Positions 37,255-50,601 of a DNA stretch of 64,000 nt are shown here, in pieces (the first letter of the stretch is position 1; each line of letters opens with the position of its first letter). The notes beneath the pieces are model-generated. The model did no database searches. It had not been told where the DNA came from and was given only the letters and a program-made list of their open reading frames with translations. A program made the position numbers and the translations under genes. The stretch spans positions 28,801,176 through 28,865,175 of the forward strand of contig NC_050471.1 in the NCBI RefSeq assembly GCF_013373865.1, given 5' to 3'. The DNA comes from Monomorium pharaonis. Taxonomy: Eukaryota > Arthropoda > Insecta > Hymenoptera > Formicidae.

Positions 37255-40200
37255 TTGAATCTACGAATGCACACAAAATCAGTATTTTAATTTAGATATC
37301 AAGCATCATTTAAAACTTTGATTTTATTTAACTTAAGACAACTTTTAGTATTAATATTTCTTTCTCGTAATAAAAATATTTTAATTTGATTTTAATTTTA
37401 TTTGTAGACGCTACGGTGTAACTTAATAATATGTTGAATAAATACATTTTTTAATATTTCTTATTTGCAAAAATGCGGACAAGTACCACCACTTTTCCAT
37501 AATTTTTTCCAAGATATAAAATTCTTTTGGTATTTTGAAGCGTTTCGCTAAAGTTCCGGATTAAAGTAAATTACGGTAATGCGTATACAATATGTAAAAT
37601 AGAAAATAATGTTTCGCGATATACGAATGAAAAAGATATAGAAAGTGCAAGTAAAATGAGCAGACCCATTACGTCAATTCGGAATTATGCAGATATTTTT
37701 GTGTGATGCTTGCATTAATTCATCCTAAGTAACCAGATGCCGGAAATATATCGAAATTTATTGACACCTATAGGAAGGAATCTGAGAGTTAGCACGACAA
37801 ATTGATGTGCTAATATATGATAAGAATTTGCCTCAAAGACGCCACATTGGATACGAATTTTATTATTGGAGAAAGTGTTTGCCTATCGTACGTAAGAACG
37901 GTTTCTTTTTTATTCCAACTATATATATAAAATATGAAGCATAACAATTTTCGCGTTAAGTAAAAAGGGAATTCACAAAAAAATCTAGAGAATACAATTA
38001 AAATGTGCCAAAAAGTGTTATTCTCGTTACCTTGACCGCTACATTTGATGTCGGTCCAGGTTAATGACATCAAATTTTTTTCTTCTTTATACAGACCGAA
38101 TAATTAGAAGTCTCTCCGCGAATTTATTAACTCGAGAGATTGTAAAATTTCAATTTCTACTTAATCCCAACTTTTGTTTAAAATATTTTTGATGTAGAAA
38201 ATTAAAAATTATAAAAAGCAAGAAGAAAATGTATGCGCTATCTTCTAAAAATAAGCTTTATTTTGTTAAGATTTAAGATAAAATGTGAACACTTAATATA
38301 TTTTATATCGTTAATTGTAATCTTATTTAAGTTGTTCCTGTTACGGAGAATCTCAATGAAAAAATATTTGTATTCCTTTTAATACACGAAGTAGAGCAAA
38401 CACGTTAAGGCGCGGCAGATATTAATACAACTTGAACTTTGATGTTAACGATAAAAGAATTCCGGCAGCCGTTGCATATCTTCCACACATAATTTCTCAC
38501 AATTAGCACGCGCAATTTCTGTTGGAGTATATATAGTATTTCTTTCTTCTTGAGAATTTATATATTCGCGACGCGTGCAGCATGCTGAAAAGTGTATATA
38601 TGGGCTTATCTCGCGGACTCGGCCGCGCTGCAGTTAAATCATTGTCTTTGCGGGAAGGTTAAGGACCCAAGCTATTAGGGCGAGCAAAAACCGGTTTCAT
38701 GATATTCCTCGTAACATGAAATTACATTAGGAAGCCCGCAGATCCTTTTTAACTGACAACCTGCCAACGGAATAATGGCTGGCTTTATTTTTGAGGCTGA
38801 TATATTTAAGTCCGTGTCAGATATCATTACGTTGTGTTTCATTGGAATTGGGTAAGTTAATATTCCTTTGAAACTAAATTAAGTTAAAATTAAAAAAATG
38901 TGGTTTACAAATTTTATTTTTTAAACTTTTTAAATGTTAAAAAAATTAAAAAAACTTTTAATGAATTAATTTAGTTGCATTAAAAGTTACATAAGTGTAA
39001 TATAACTTAAATTACATTAAAGTTAACTTTAAAAGCATTTGTTTGTATTAAATTAGAATGTTATAACTTTTTCAAACAAGATTGCTTTAGATAACAAAAC
39101 AATAACAATATTGCTCATCAAATAACTTAATATTTTATTTAAAAATTTAGTATATATAAAAAATAACAAAGAAATATTGTTTCTTATACGGAAACGTATT
39201 TTTTCTTTTACGTTTTTATTTTAGGAAAATAGTTTTATGTGTTTTAAAAATAACTAATTAAAGTTAAAAATTAACTCATTTGATTTTAGCTAAGTTAAGT
39301 TGGATGTTGTTATATTTTTAACTTTATTCTTTAATTGTCAACTTTTTAATTAATTACTACTCTTTATTTTATAAATTTAAATTTTTATCTTAAAACAATG
39401 CTTATTGTGTGAATGAAATCGATTCTGCATCCAGGGATGAAATTAATACGTTTGTCGCCACATAAAGTTGTCATTACTTTAGATATTAAACGAGATAAAC
39501 GAGATGAAAGGTTGAGAATAATGAAAGGTTAATTATATCGATGCACAGATAAAAGATCTTTATCCTTTGTTTCTGTTAAGAACATATAGACAACGCACGA
39601 CCTGATCGATCTATGTATTACATGGATCAAGCACATTCGCTCCGCATTTGATCAACACCGTGATTGGTCACGCATAGATCAATGTAGGTTGCTGCAATGG
39701 CCACATTCTGCAAATCTCTCTACGCGAATCGAGGATTCTCCTTTTTTTCCCTGTGGATTTTTCCGCGTATCCTTTTACGGGTTTCTATGGCTAATAAGGA
39801 TTTTCTGTTTTATGGAAAGTCATTTTTTTTTTACATTCCATTTAAACGGGAACAAGATTGCTTAAAAAACTTAATAAATATATAAATAGCTTAGAAAATT
39901 AGCTGTAAAAATTTTTTAAGAAACACATTGCAACTATAATAAATATGAATCGCATTATAATAAATACGGATGACGAAGAAAGAAATAAAGGTAGCACTTG
40001 TTTGAGTGTGACTATTGCTGCATGAAAATTTGAGTAGAAAAAAAAACGAGTAAAGTACAGCTAGTAATAGGCCTAAAATCTAATTAATAATTAGTATTTT
40101 AAACATTATTATGCTTAAATTAAATTAATCAAAATATCTACCAATAAAAGATACAAAACAATATTTGATCAAAAAGAAATATATCTAGGCCGATTAAATT

Positions 40201-40268
40201 TATATCTAGTATTCTACTTTTTATTTTGTATCTCGGGTTTTATTTTTTATATTTTGCCTCCTTTATTT

Positions 40269-43200
40269 TTAAAATCCGCACAATATTACAATGCTGCTTA
40301 TTATTAGCAAGAATGCAGGGGTGCAACTTAACATTGCACCATCAGGTTTATTTTCATCAGGATTCTTTGAGCTCGGTGTAGTCTCTTTTTCTTTCTTTGT
40401 CGTACCCTTTGTAGGCTCTTCTTCTTTCTTCGTAGTACTTTCGATTGTAGTTTCTTTTTTTGTCGTAATTTCAATTGTGGATTCAGTTATCTCGGGTGTG
40501 GTCTGTTCTTGTCGTTTATCGTTTTTTAATACGAGCGCAGCATTTGCTGTCAATACAAAATTGTCTCGTGGAACAACATCTCTGAAAATATACATTAATT
40601 TACAGAATGATTTGTGTTTTCTATCACATAAAGAAACTTTTTCTTATGTTTGTGCTTTAAAGATCATGAAATATTAGACTTAATGAAATTTTAGACTCTA
40701 TTGAAAGCAACATCATGAAATTTATTAATTTATTTACAGTTCATTAATATATAACTATTATTTTTTTAAATAAAATAAATCGATACAAGATTATCAAAAA
40801 ATTTTGTGAATTGTTCTCTAAGCTATCTTGCATTATTATTACGTACAATACACTTACGTGACGTCAATTGCATTGCTAGAGGCTACCACAATATCCAAAG
40901 TATCTTTCAAATTAGCATAAATTAAAGTCAGATTAATTCTCTCATTCCGTAGGCCCAAATTAATAACAATAATATACACTGGATGATTGATCAACGACCT
41001 GGTTATTAATAAAAAAATAATGATTAATTATAAAAGTATACGTTGATTATTTTTTATATAAATTTTGCAAAAAGTTAAATAAAAATATAACATAAATAAA
41101 TGCTTTAAAAATATCAAATAAAATTGGAAAAATATGGGCTGTTAGTTTTTAAACAAAATAAATAATACAGAAACGTATTTTGATTAGCATTTTATCAATA
41201 AAATTTGTAAGAGACAATTTGCAAAATCTGTTCAATATATTCGTAATATATTTATAAAACCTAGTATCTATTGATATAAATGTTGTAATGTACCAACCTT
41301 TTTAGTATCAACACACGATCATTATTCAATGTTGCAAATTCATAATCTCCATCTATAAAGACTGGGTCTTTTCTTAGATTAACCAGCTGCTTGTACGTCT
41401 TTAAATTGCTTGGGTTTTTAAGTCGTTGTATTTCCACATTTCTATGAACGAAATCAGGATGAATAGGGAGATACGTGTTTCTATTCGTAGAGAAACCGGC
41501 TGAAATTTCGGAATTCCATTGCATAGGAGTCCTCGCGGGATCTCTCGAGAAATATTCGTATTCGTTTATGCCTCTAGCGCAAGCATTGGGATCAATGGTT
41601 TTACTCCAAGATATTTTCGTGTCCAGCATGGCTATTTCTTCGCCGTAGTACGTATACGCTTGTCCAGGCAGGAGAAGACTAAGCATGTGAAGGCCGTCGA
41701 TTCGGTTGAGCGCGATTCTCGAAGATGCTCTCGAATTATCGTGATTTGAAAGCTATATTTATAAAAGATTAGGTTCTAAGTAAAGTGAAGGTATATTAAT
41801 TTTTTAGACACCAGATAGAAACAATAATTATAAATTAAACGATACAATTCTTTTAGTTTTTAAACTAATTTTAAAACTAATTTTAATTTATTAACTTAAA
41901 ATTAAATTTAATATACATGAAATTCATACCACCCAATTGGTCTTGGTGTTCTCTGGAAGACGTGCCAGCCATTTCTCCAAGGTGTGCTTAATATAACTAG
42001 CATCACTGTTGTTACGAATATGCGTGATGAATTTAAAATTAAACGGTGCGATTCCTTTGTGCGTGCCGTTGCCGTAATACGCCAATAAATTATCATCAGA
42101 AGTATCATATGATTCCGCAATTAACAATCTAATAATGCCATTAATTATATTAATTTTATTAATTAATATAATAATAATTAATAACAGTATATATAATAAT
42201 ATAATATAATATAATATTAAAAATATATTTAAAAAGTAAAATTTTTTAAGTATTATTAAAAATCATACTTTGACATAGCTTTATTTTTCGATACCCAATT
42301 ATCGATATATTTGCGAAATCTATAAAGAAGAGCGGTACTTTCAGGAAGACCAAAAGTATATATACCCTTTTTCACAAAGGGTTCATTTCTTAAAGTTTCA
42401 TCTTCGAAAAAATAAGGCACTGCACTAATACGGAAACCATCGACATTTCTTTCTAACCAGAAGTCAAATATATCCTGTTTACAGATATTGATTATTTATG
42501 GATTATTTTAAGAAGAATAAGAATTAGCAATTTATGTCAATTAAATAATTGTAATCACATTCTAATTGTCTCAATCTTTGTTAATTTACATTTAGTTTTC
42601 TTAACTTAAACTTCTAAAAACTTGAATAAATGTTTCAATAACATTAAGTTAAAATCTACGTACCATTAGTTCTTTGATCACTTTCTCATTTCTTAAATTG
42701 AGATCTGGTTGAGATTTATGAAATTTATGATAGTACCATTGTTGTCTTTTCTCGTGCCATGTCCATGCAGATCCTTCTTTGTCACTGTACGTGCTTATCT
42801 GTGCGAAAGATATTTACATTGTTAAAATATTTTTATCATTATTTATAAATTAAACATTTAAATTTAAAAAGTTTATCTATTATTAAGAAATAATCTCTCT
42901 TTTCTTTTTCCCTAAAATTTTACATACAATCTTATTTGAAAAATTTTCCAACTATATACATGAAATTAAAAATTCTAAATTATATTGTACATTATAATTC
43001 AAGATTATACGTTGTAACATTTAAAAAATTATACAAAATAAAGAAAAATATACCCAATTATTTGGTGGAATATTTTTGCCATTTTCATCGACGTCACCAT
43101 TGGCCCAGATGTAATAATCATTATATGGGTCGACATTTTCTACCGACAACTTGAACCATTCATGCTGATCGCTCGAATGATTTGGAATAGCATCTAGAAT

Positions 43201-43312
43201 GACTTTCAATCCTAAAAAGATTGATAATAACTTTAGCAAATCAGTTTAATTTAAAAAGTAACATTGAAAATATATTAAATATCAGAACCATTACCGTAAT
43301 GTGTGCAATTAG

Positions 43313-43371
<59 letters not shown>

Positions 43372-44073
43372 TTAAAAAACTATTGGAACATTTTTTTTAT
43401 GTAAAAAACTTAAAACTTCTAGCTATGTACCAAATCATTGTTTATTGTTTTATACCTCGATCATGTGCTTTTTGCATAAAATTATCGAAATCACTTAAAT
43501 CCCCGAAAATAGGATCTATATCCGTATAATTGGAGACATCAAATCCAGAATCGATTAATGGTGAAACGTAAATAGGATTCAACCAAATTGTTTCGATTCC
43601 AAGATATGTGAAATGATTGAGTCGACTAATAATACCTATAAATAAAAATATTCCATTAAGTTTACGAGTAAATATGACACATTATACGCTATTAAATTAT
43701 AATATTATTTAATAAACAATAAAATAACACAATGCAATAACAAATAATACATGTATGAATATATGATTAAAAAATTTCTTAAAACATTTTTTTATACTTC
43801 TTCCAAGTTTACTATCTTTACTATTTAATTATATTTAATTAATAAAATTATAATATAACTTTAATTTTATATTTATAATAGCAACAATTTGTGCGACATA
43901 CCTTTTAAATCACCTATACCATCGCCGTCACTATCTTGAAATCCTGCAGGCCAGATCTGGTAAATTAATGTGTTTTCCCACCATTCTCTACTTGAATATT
44001 TCTCATTATTTATTCCATTTGTCAAAATTACGAAAATACTTATCAATGTAACATAATGCATAAGCGCTAACAT
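40269..44073 (-). CDS. GPI-anchored maltase-like GH13 protein, probably catalytically inactive
   Basis: Nine minus-strand exons join in frame to give 652 residues: 44073-43902, 43635-43456, 43211-43054, 42798-42664, 42474-42269, 42128-41930, 41752-41298, 40998-40858 and 40581-40269. All introns are GT-AG. There is a signal peptide ([20 protein letters not shown]), then a family-13 TIM barrel with insect-maltase landmarks: [41 protein letters not shown] (about 124), [13 protein letters not shown] (227-234), LLIAES (Glu289, acid/base) and NHDNSR (Asp355). The canonical motif is GFRIDAV, with Asp as the covalent nucleophile; here residue 232 is Ser (AGT, 42426-42424). The rest of the active site is intact. 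Residues about 565-625 are a Thr/Glu/Lys-rich stalk, followed by a hydrophobic C-terminus ([13 protein letters not shown]), the pattern of a GPI signal. Active insect alpha-glucosidases split maltose/sucrose; this one probably binds sugar or a protein partner without hydrolysis. A TATA-like TATAAAA lies at 44120-44114. Confidence 0.93.
43320..43369. repeat. (CA)n microsatellite in an intron of the maltase-like gene
   Basis: About 24 CA dinucleotides in the intron between the second and third coding exons. Confidence 0.97.
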
Positions 44074-44439
44074 TACGCATTAAATTTTATAAAATTTCCA
44101 ATTTTACTATAATTTTTTATAAGAAGCAAATTGAAACTTTATCGACGTTGCTAGATGACTTCAGAATTGTTATTGCACGAACTAAAACGAAACAATCTCA
44201 AAATTAGTAATCATTTTTATATTCTTTTAACATAATTTTATAAAAATAATTTTGTTTTTTTCTAAACGATATCGACACAATGTAACAAGATGTTTTAGCA
44301 CATTTTTCTTATTATTTTCTAAAATTCTAGCAATTAATTTTTTGTTTATTGAAAAGTATCTGCAAAGCATTGAAAATACTTTATTACGTTTAAAGTAACA
44401 CATGATGTAAATCCGGGAAAATTTGATTTAATTTCGATT

Positions 44440-44545
44440 CGTAGTTGAATCAAAGAGATTCAATCAAGAGATTCGATTCAACGTGAAAATTCGATTTCGA
44501 GAATGTTATCAAAGATTCGATTCGATTCGATTTAATTCGAACTCA
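44440..44545. repeat. ATTCGATT-type degenerate simple repeat
   Basis: GATTCGATT and its variants recur over about 100 bases just upstream of the maltase-like gene promoter. Origin unknown. Confidence 0.6.
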
Positions 44546-47008
44546 CAAATGCTTTATTTGCACACCTTTAATAATATCTCGTGTACACATTAACCGAAAG
44601 AAACGAAATTTTAATATAATCTTGACGTAACCCACTTTTTTATTCGTAATTTTTACAGTTTTAAAGTACTTCTAGAACTATTTTTGCACAGCAAAATGCT
44701 TTTGTCATATTTTGAAATTGTCTATATTATTCAAAAAATTTTTTGATGTATTAAAAAAATTTTATGTTTGATATGTTTTGCAGCTTTCCGCATAAACTTG
44801 TGGCGTCTTCTTTTTTAAAAGTTTTACATTTTTAAATTCATTAGAAGAAAACATTTAATGTATAACAAAAATTTTGTTTAAAATTGATATAATGTCGCAG
44901 TACTTTTTTCTTACCTGGCACAACAGTTCTTGTTGAATTTATGTATTATCCGTGTTTTTGACTCTTTTTTTTAATTGCACCTACCGCGGTAATAAATTCA
45001 AATTTTTTTTTATTATTTTCAATGTTACCGTGTTGTTCTTTACATAGTTCTCTCGTGAATGATGAAAAAATGACGCGTTATAATTCTATAGTGACGCAGA
45101 TAACGAAAGTATTGTTATCAATAAATCTCTGCCCCCTATTGTCGTTCTCGAAACTGTTGTAATTTAGAGTAGGGATATTTAATTCTAGTAAAAAGGAATC
45201 AGAGCACTAATGTGCACAATATTTCACAGAAAAGTCTTCTTAAATTCATGAATATGTAATATATGGTAGAGAAAGGAATTAGGCAAAAAAAGAACGAAGG
45301 AAGAAGAAAAGTAGGAAAAAAGAAAACAAAATCGATGGAGAATTAGGAGATAAAAAGAAAAAAGAGAGAAAAAATTAATATAAAATTTTTTAATTATATT
45401 TTAATACAAAAGATTTAAAATTATAATAAAGTATTTTTTTGATTTTTTAATACGTTTAACTTTTTAATTTTAAAAATCTTCCTAAAATTATAAATATAAA
45501 ATATTTATATCTGATAGACAAAAAATAAAAGAAAAGGTAGAAAAAGAGAGTAAAAGGAAAAATTTAACTTTATTTAAAATATTAAATAATAATAACAAAA
45601 ACGTAATAATAATACAATTAATTAATTCTTAATTTTTATATGTACTTAAATTTGAAAAATATTTTTCTTTTGTTTTTTTATTTCGAAAAGTAAAAAAAAA
45701 CATTAACAGAATTAACAATAAATAATCTAATAAAATCTAATATAACTTTATTTTGTGTTGTGATGTATATAATTAGATTTTTGTGATGACGAATAAATCA
45801 AAGCTGTGACGTTATTATCGAATTGCGTGTATCAAATGTGTATGAAAATGTAACATGAAAAACTTTTTAATGATAATAATCTAATTTACCGATAATATGA
45901 TATAAATCATGACAAACACTGACGTAATTCATAATTACGAGTCCACGATGAAACGTACGTAAATGAACGTCTTTCAATATAAACTACTAGTTTAATAGTC
46001 ATAATAGCAATTAAAACTTGACGTTGTTTCTACAAACTTTTACGAACAATGTTTTCAATCATGATTAATTCCGTTAAACAGTGCTTGCATTTTTTAGTTA
46101 AAAATTGCATCTTTGCGCCTTTATATAAATGTTGTTTTTTTTTTTTTAATTAAGTAATTATCTTGACCGGTTCTCTTAAAAGAGTATACAATAATTGAAT
46201 TGAGATGCAACTCGCGGACAATCCTCTTGAACGGGCAATTCCGACGGGGGAGGGAGAAAAGGGAATACAAGTTATAATTCTCATAACGTTCTATTTTGTA
46301 ATTATTAGGCAATAACATAACAATACATATATACACGTGTATGTACGTCTACTGGCGAGCAGTATGTATGTGTTCGCGCTTACACGGTATAAAACTCACA
46401 ACGTGCGTTTCCTGCGCCTGCTGCTCAATGCAGCCGAATTAATTAATTCCGAATCGTCCTACACCACGCGACGCACCAATATCTCGGAATTTAGATCCCC
46501 CCCCCTCCCTTTCGCAGATTAACGTATTATAGTTTCTTGTTAAATCAAGAAAGACGAGGTGTCGAATTTGTTTGTCGGGAAACTGCCTGGTAATTAGATT
46601 AGATTAGATTAAAACGCTCCCTATATCGGTGATCCGTTAAAATACCGATTGTGTAAATTATGGTGCTCGTGGTCTAGGACGATAGTCTCGCTTATACTCC
46701 TATTATTATAAAACAGTTCACTATATTAAACTTCGAAAGCAGTTTTACAGTGAGGCGATGTATACCGCGATGCGAGTATCACCGCACGCTTTTCACTGTG
46801 TTCCATGGAACCATCCCTTTAATCTCTTACAATTAATCCTAATCGTAGAACTGTTTTCCTAAGGAACACACCGACTATCTTGTACATAGTTTATTCTTAT
46901 CCTTTGATAGATAAAGATCGTCGATGAGATGGACTTCGTAATTATATACGAAAAGTTTAAAGCATAGCCGGACCAAGTCCATGAATCGCAAGATGTTTAA
47001 CTCTCCTG

Positions 47009-47690
47009 GTACTCTAATGATTACTAGTAAAATACTAATATCAACAGAATATTCAAGAACAGCATGTGATTTGCAGCAAGTAGTAATATCTCGCGCGGGA
47101 GAGAAAGAGAGAAAGCGAGAAAGAAGGAGACAGAATGGAGAAAGAGAAAGAGAGAGAGAGAGAAAGAGAGAGAAAGGGAAAGAGGAAGGAACAATGTATT
47201 ATAGGTATAGAATAAGAGAAATATTGCTTGAGGATTTTTACTTGAACAGAATGCATGTTCTATGCATATGCGTTGTTAATTTTAATAGAATATTAATAGA
47301 AAATGTTAGTAAAATTGTAATGGAATACAAAAGTATATGAAATATATTATAATCAGTATCAAATACTAGTATTCTAGTATAAAAAATTAATAAGATATAT
47401 ATAATATCGATATTAATAATCTGTTTTTATTAATAAAGTATTAGTACTTGACTAGTAAAGTACTAGTATTGCGCTTGCAATCAGAATAAAACCAATCTTT
47501 TTAAAGTAGTTATTGGTAAGCACTAGTATCAATTAGTATCAATACTTCAGTATCAATAGTGTCAATAGTATTAATCGTTAGAGTTCACTACTAGTTAATC
47601 CCACTAGTAGTATTGTTATTATTATTCGTACCAGAGAGTGTGTATTAGTAAAGTATTAGTGTCAGTACTAATACTTCAGCTACAACGTAA
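47009..47690. repeat. Degenerate ACTAGTA/AGTAT-rich tract
   Basis: ACTAGTA, TACTAGT and AGTATCAAT motifs recur many times across about 680 bases, densest at 47360-47680 and interrupted at about 47090-47330 by a GA-rich tract. Units are irregular, so this is an old simple-repeat expansion and not a clean satellite. Confidence 0.6.
47096..47190. repeat. GA-rich purine tract
   Basis: Imperfect (GA)n with GAAA variants. The open frames here on both strands are artefacts of the repeat. Confidence 0.9.
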
Positions 47691-50535
47691 TGTTTAAAGT
47701 AAATTGTCTGAAATTGGTCCATTCCGGCTCTAAATCTTTCATATTTTTATTTTTATAATATTTTTATTTCAACTTCCGTCCTCCTTGGCAAAAAGGAGCT
47801 GTAGTCCTAAGTATTTTCGTTCGCTAACACTATCGTTTACGTCATTAGAGACATGTAAAGACAGTAAAGATAGGATGATAGATTGAACAATAGCATAGAG
47901 TATGAGGTATCCTCCACACGATAGTTGGGAATATAGATTAGTTATAGAATACATACATGCATGTGTGATGTGTTTTGTGTGTGTATGTGTGTGTTTGTTT
48001 AAGAGAAGAAAAGAGTGAAATTGGAGAAAAAAGAAGAAAGGGAAGAATGTGCGGAAAATCTACATTTTCGATAAATGTAGAAAGTGAAAATGTAGAAAAG
48101 GGAAAGTTTGGTGTCCAAGAAACAGTACGGCCAGCCCCAAGTATGACAGTACACGAAAGTAAAAGATAAAATTAGAAAAAGTTTTACAATTCTTGTAAAT
48201 TATACTGATAACAAAATTTTCTAATTTTTCCCAGTACATCTATTTTAAAGCGATATCTATTTTTGATCGAGCTTCTGCTTCTTTTGAATCTAAAAGATTA
48301 AATCAAAAGATCGTAAACAGCTTGTTTTGATAGAATGTTTTTGTGTAATTTAAAAATTACACAAATAATATAAAAGGATACAATGTAATATATAAATATT
48401 ATATTGTTTCTTTTTTATAAAATATTTAACAATTTCGTTTAACATTTTAAAGCAATTTTTAAATAATATTAAACTTATTAACTGTTTCTTAATAATTTTA
48501 TATAATTTTTAAATAATTATTTGAAAACAGTTTTATTAAATTAATGCAATAATTTACTATATTTAAATAATATTATATCGTTAATTGAAGTGCTTTTCTT
48601 ATTATATGACAATTTAAAATATATTTAATTAAATAACATCGGTAAAAACTTTTATAAAAGATTTCCTTTGCTAATATAAACTTTATATTAAAAAATTTTT
48701 TTAATATATTAAAAACAGAATAAATATTAAAAATTACAGAAATTTTACTTTGTATTTAATTTTGCAATTTGAAAGCGCAAATTTTGCATTTAATTTTAAA
48801 GAAGAATAACATTCAATAATTTATATTATGCAACATTGTGCAATTACAATCATGCGTCAATTAATCTTTGGTCCGAAGAAACATTTTTCTATCAGTTGTT
48901 GGTCTTTATGTATACAAATTATTAATTAATTGGACCAAAGTGTAAAAACTAGTTTTTATATTGGAAAACTATAACAGTATAATATAATAAGAAAATCGAT
49001 AGTTTCAGTCATGTGAAATATATCATCTGTCAAGTTATCGATGATTCAACTTTCTGAGTTTTCATTTTTTTAAATAACAATCATCCTTATAATAATAGAA
49101 CTCGTTAATAAAATAAAACTCAATCAAAAGAAGATTATTATTTAAACATATATATGTAATATCGTTATTTATGTATTACGCGATATACAAATATCTTTTT
49201 ATTATATTCCTTCTCTCTGTATTTTTATATATTAATTTATTTAATTATTTTTAGTTAAAGCACATATAATAATATGTTGACACTTTAAATAATAAATTAT
49301 TGTAAAATTATTTACATAAAAAATATTGAAAATATTGTTTTATATTCATTTCAATTTAATTAACATTTATTATACATTTATCAAAATTTTCAATTATTTT
49401 ACATAAATGACATTTTCCCATTAAATAAATATTGAAAGAGCAACATCAATAAATTTTATTATTAAAAATTGTGGTTATAAGTGTAATATTTTTGGTTAAA
49501 ATTGTTTAATTAATCTTACACTCATCATCACATAATTATAATTATCTATTTCTCTTTTTCGATTCTTCTTTTTCATTGACACTGTTTATATCTTTTTCCT
49601 TTATCGCTATTTCTTGTTTGATATTTTTTATAATCTGTGTAATTTAACTATTTTTTTTATATAACAATATTTTCTAAAATCATATTTATATATAATATAT
49701 AATAGCAAATAGTGCAAACAATTACTTTGCTTAAACTTCTACTTCAGACTTCTGTTTTTGTTGTGTTTCTCATGTTGTTTCTACTGGTCCTTGTTATGCG
49801 TATCGTATTCAATTTTGATTCCACGAACGCTAAGTATCAATTATAGATTTCTTGTTCATTAATCTACAACTAAGTGTATTAAAAAGTAAATTATTACCAT
49901 TTATTTTTTTTTACATCAATTATTCATGGAAAATCATTTAATCATCCGTTAAAATACTCTCAAAGATAATACCTGAATCATTCATGATTTAATCGCGCCA
50001 AAGATAAAAAATGTTTAACATGGATTGAAATCCAATAAAAGAGTATATAAATTGTTTATAATTCCACATTTATTACGCAGTCTTTCGCACAAGAACGTAC
50101 GAATGGTATTTTCATATATTATCATTGATAACTTAAAATAAAAGATTATTATATGATTTTAAAGATATATATACCTATATGTATAACATACGTTATTATC
50201 TAACATAAAATCCAGTTTTTAGTTATAAATTATTATCTGATAGAATTTCATCGTATTTTCAACAATAATATGATATATGCGTGTTGAGATTTTATATTAG
50301 ATAATGGCATAACGGTGTAGATCTTTCAATCTACGTAAAAAATTTTACGACAGTTATATGACTTTCCGTACGCTCTTGCGTGACAGAACTCGCAAAAATT
50401 TGGTAACTCCAATTTTTTTATGAACTCCTCACAAAGAATTAATTTTGTGTACGGCGAGTGTGAGTGTATGTATTATGTATAATTTTGTGTGTGTAAAACT
50501 TATTTATTTTCTAGAGTTTTTTCTTATTTGGCGGA

Positions 50536-50550
50536 CATATATATATATAT

Positions 50551-50597
<47 letters not shown>
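50536..50597. repeat. (TA)n microsatellite
   Basis: Two TA blocks separated by CTT; a further short (TA)n lies at about 50637-50653. Confidence 0.95.

Positions 50598-50601
<4 letters not shown>

Larger units (their letters stand above)
26320..40268. other. About 14 kb without a supported gene
   Basis: Predominantly AT-rich. It should contain the promoter and first exon of the collagen-like cuticular gene, probably within the first few kb; a TATATAA on the minus strand near 27522-27529 is one candidate. Moderately GC-rich patches at 30040-30360, 31780-31950, 34798-35170, 35340-35720 and 38560-38830 have no recognisable coding signal and could be regulatory or old insertions. Four inverted-repeat elements or small ORFs are listed separately. 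Confidence 0.5.
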
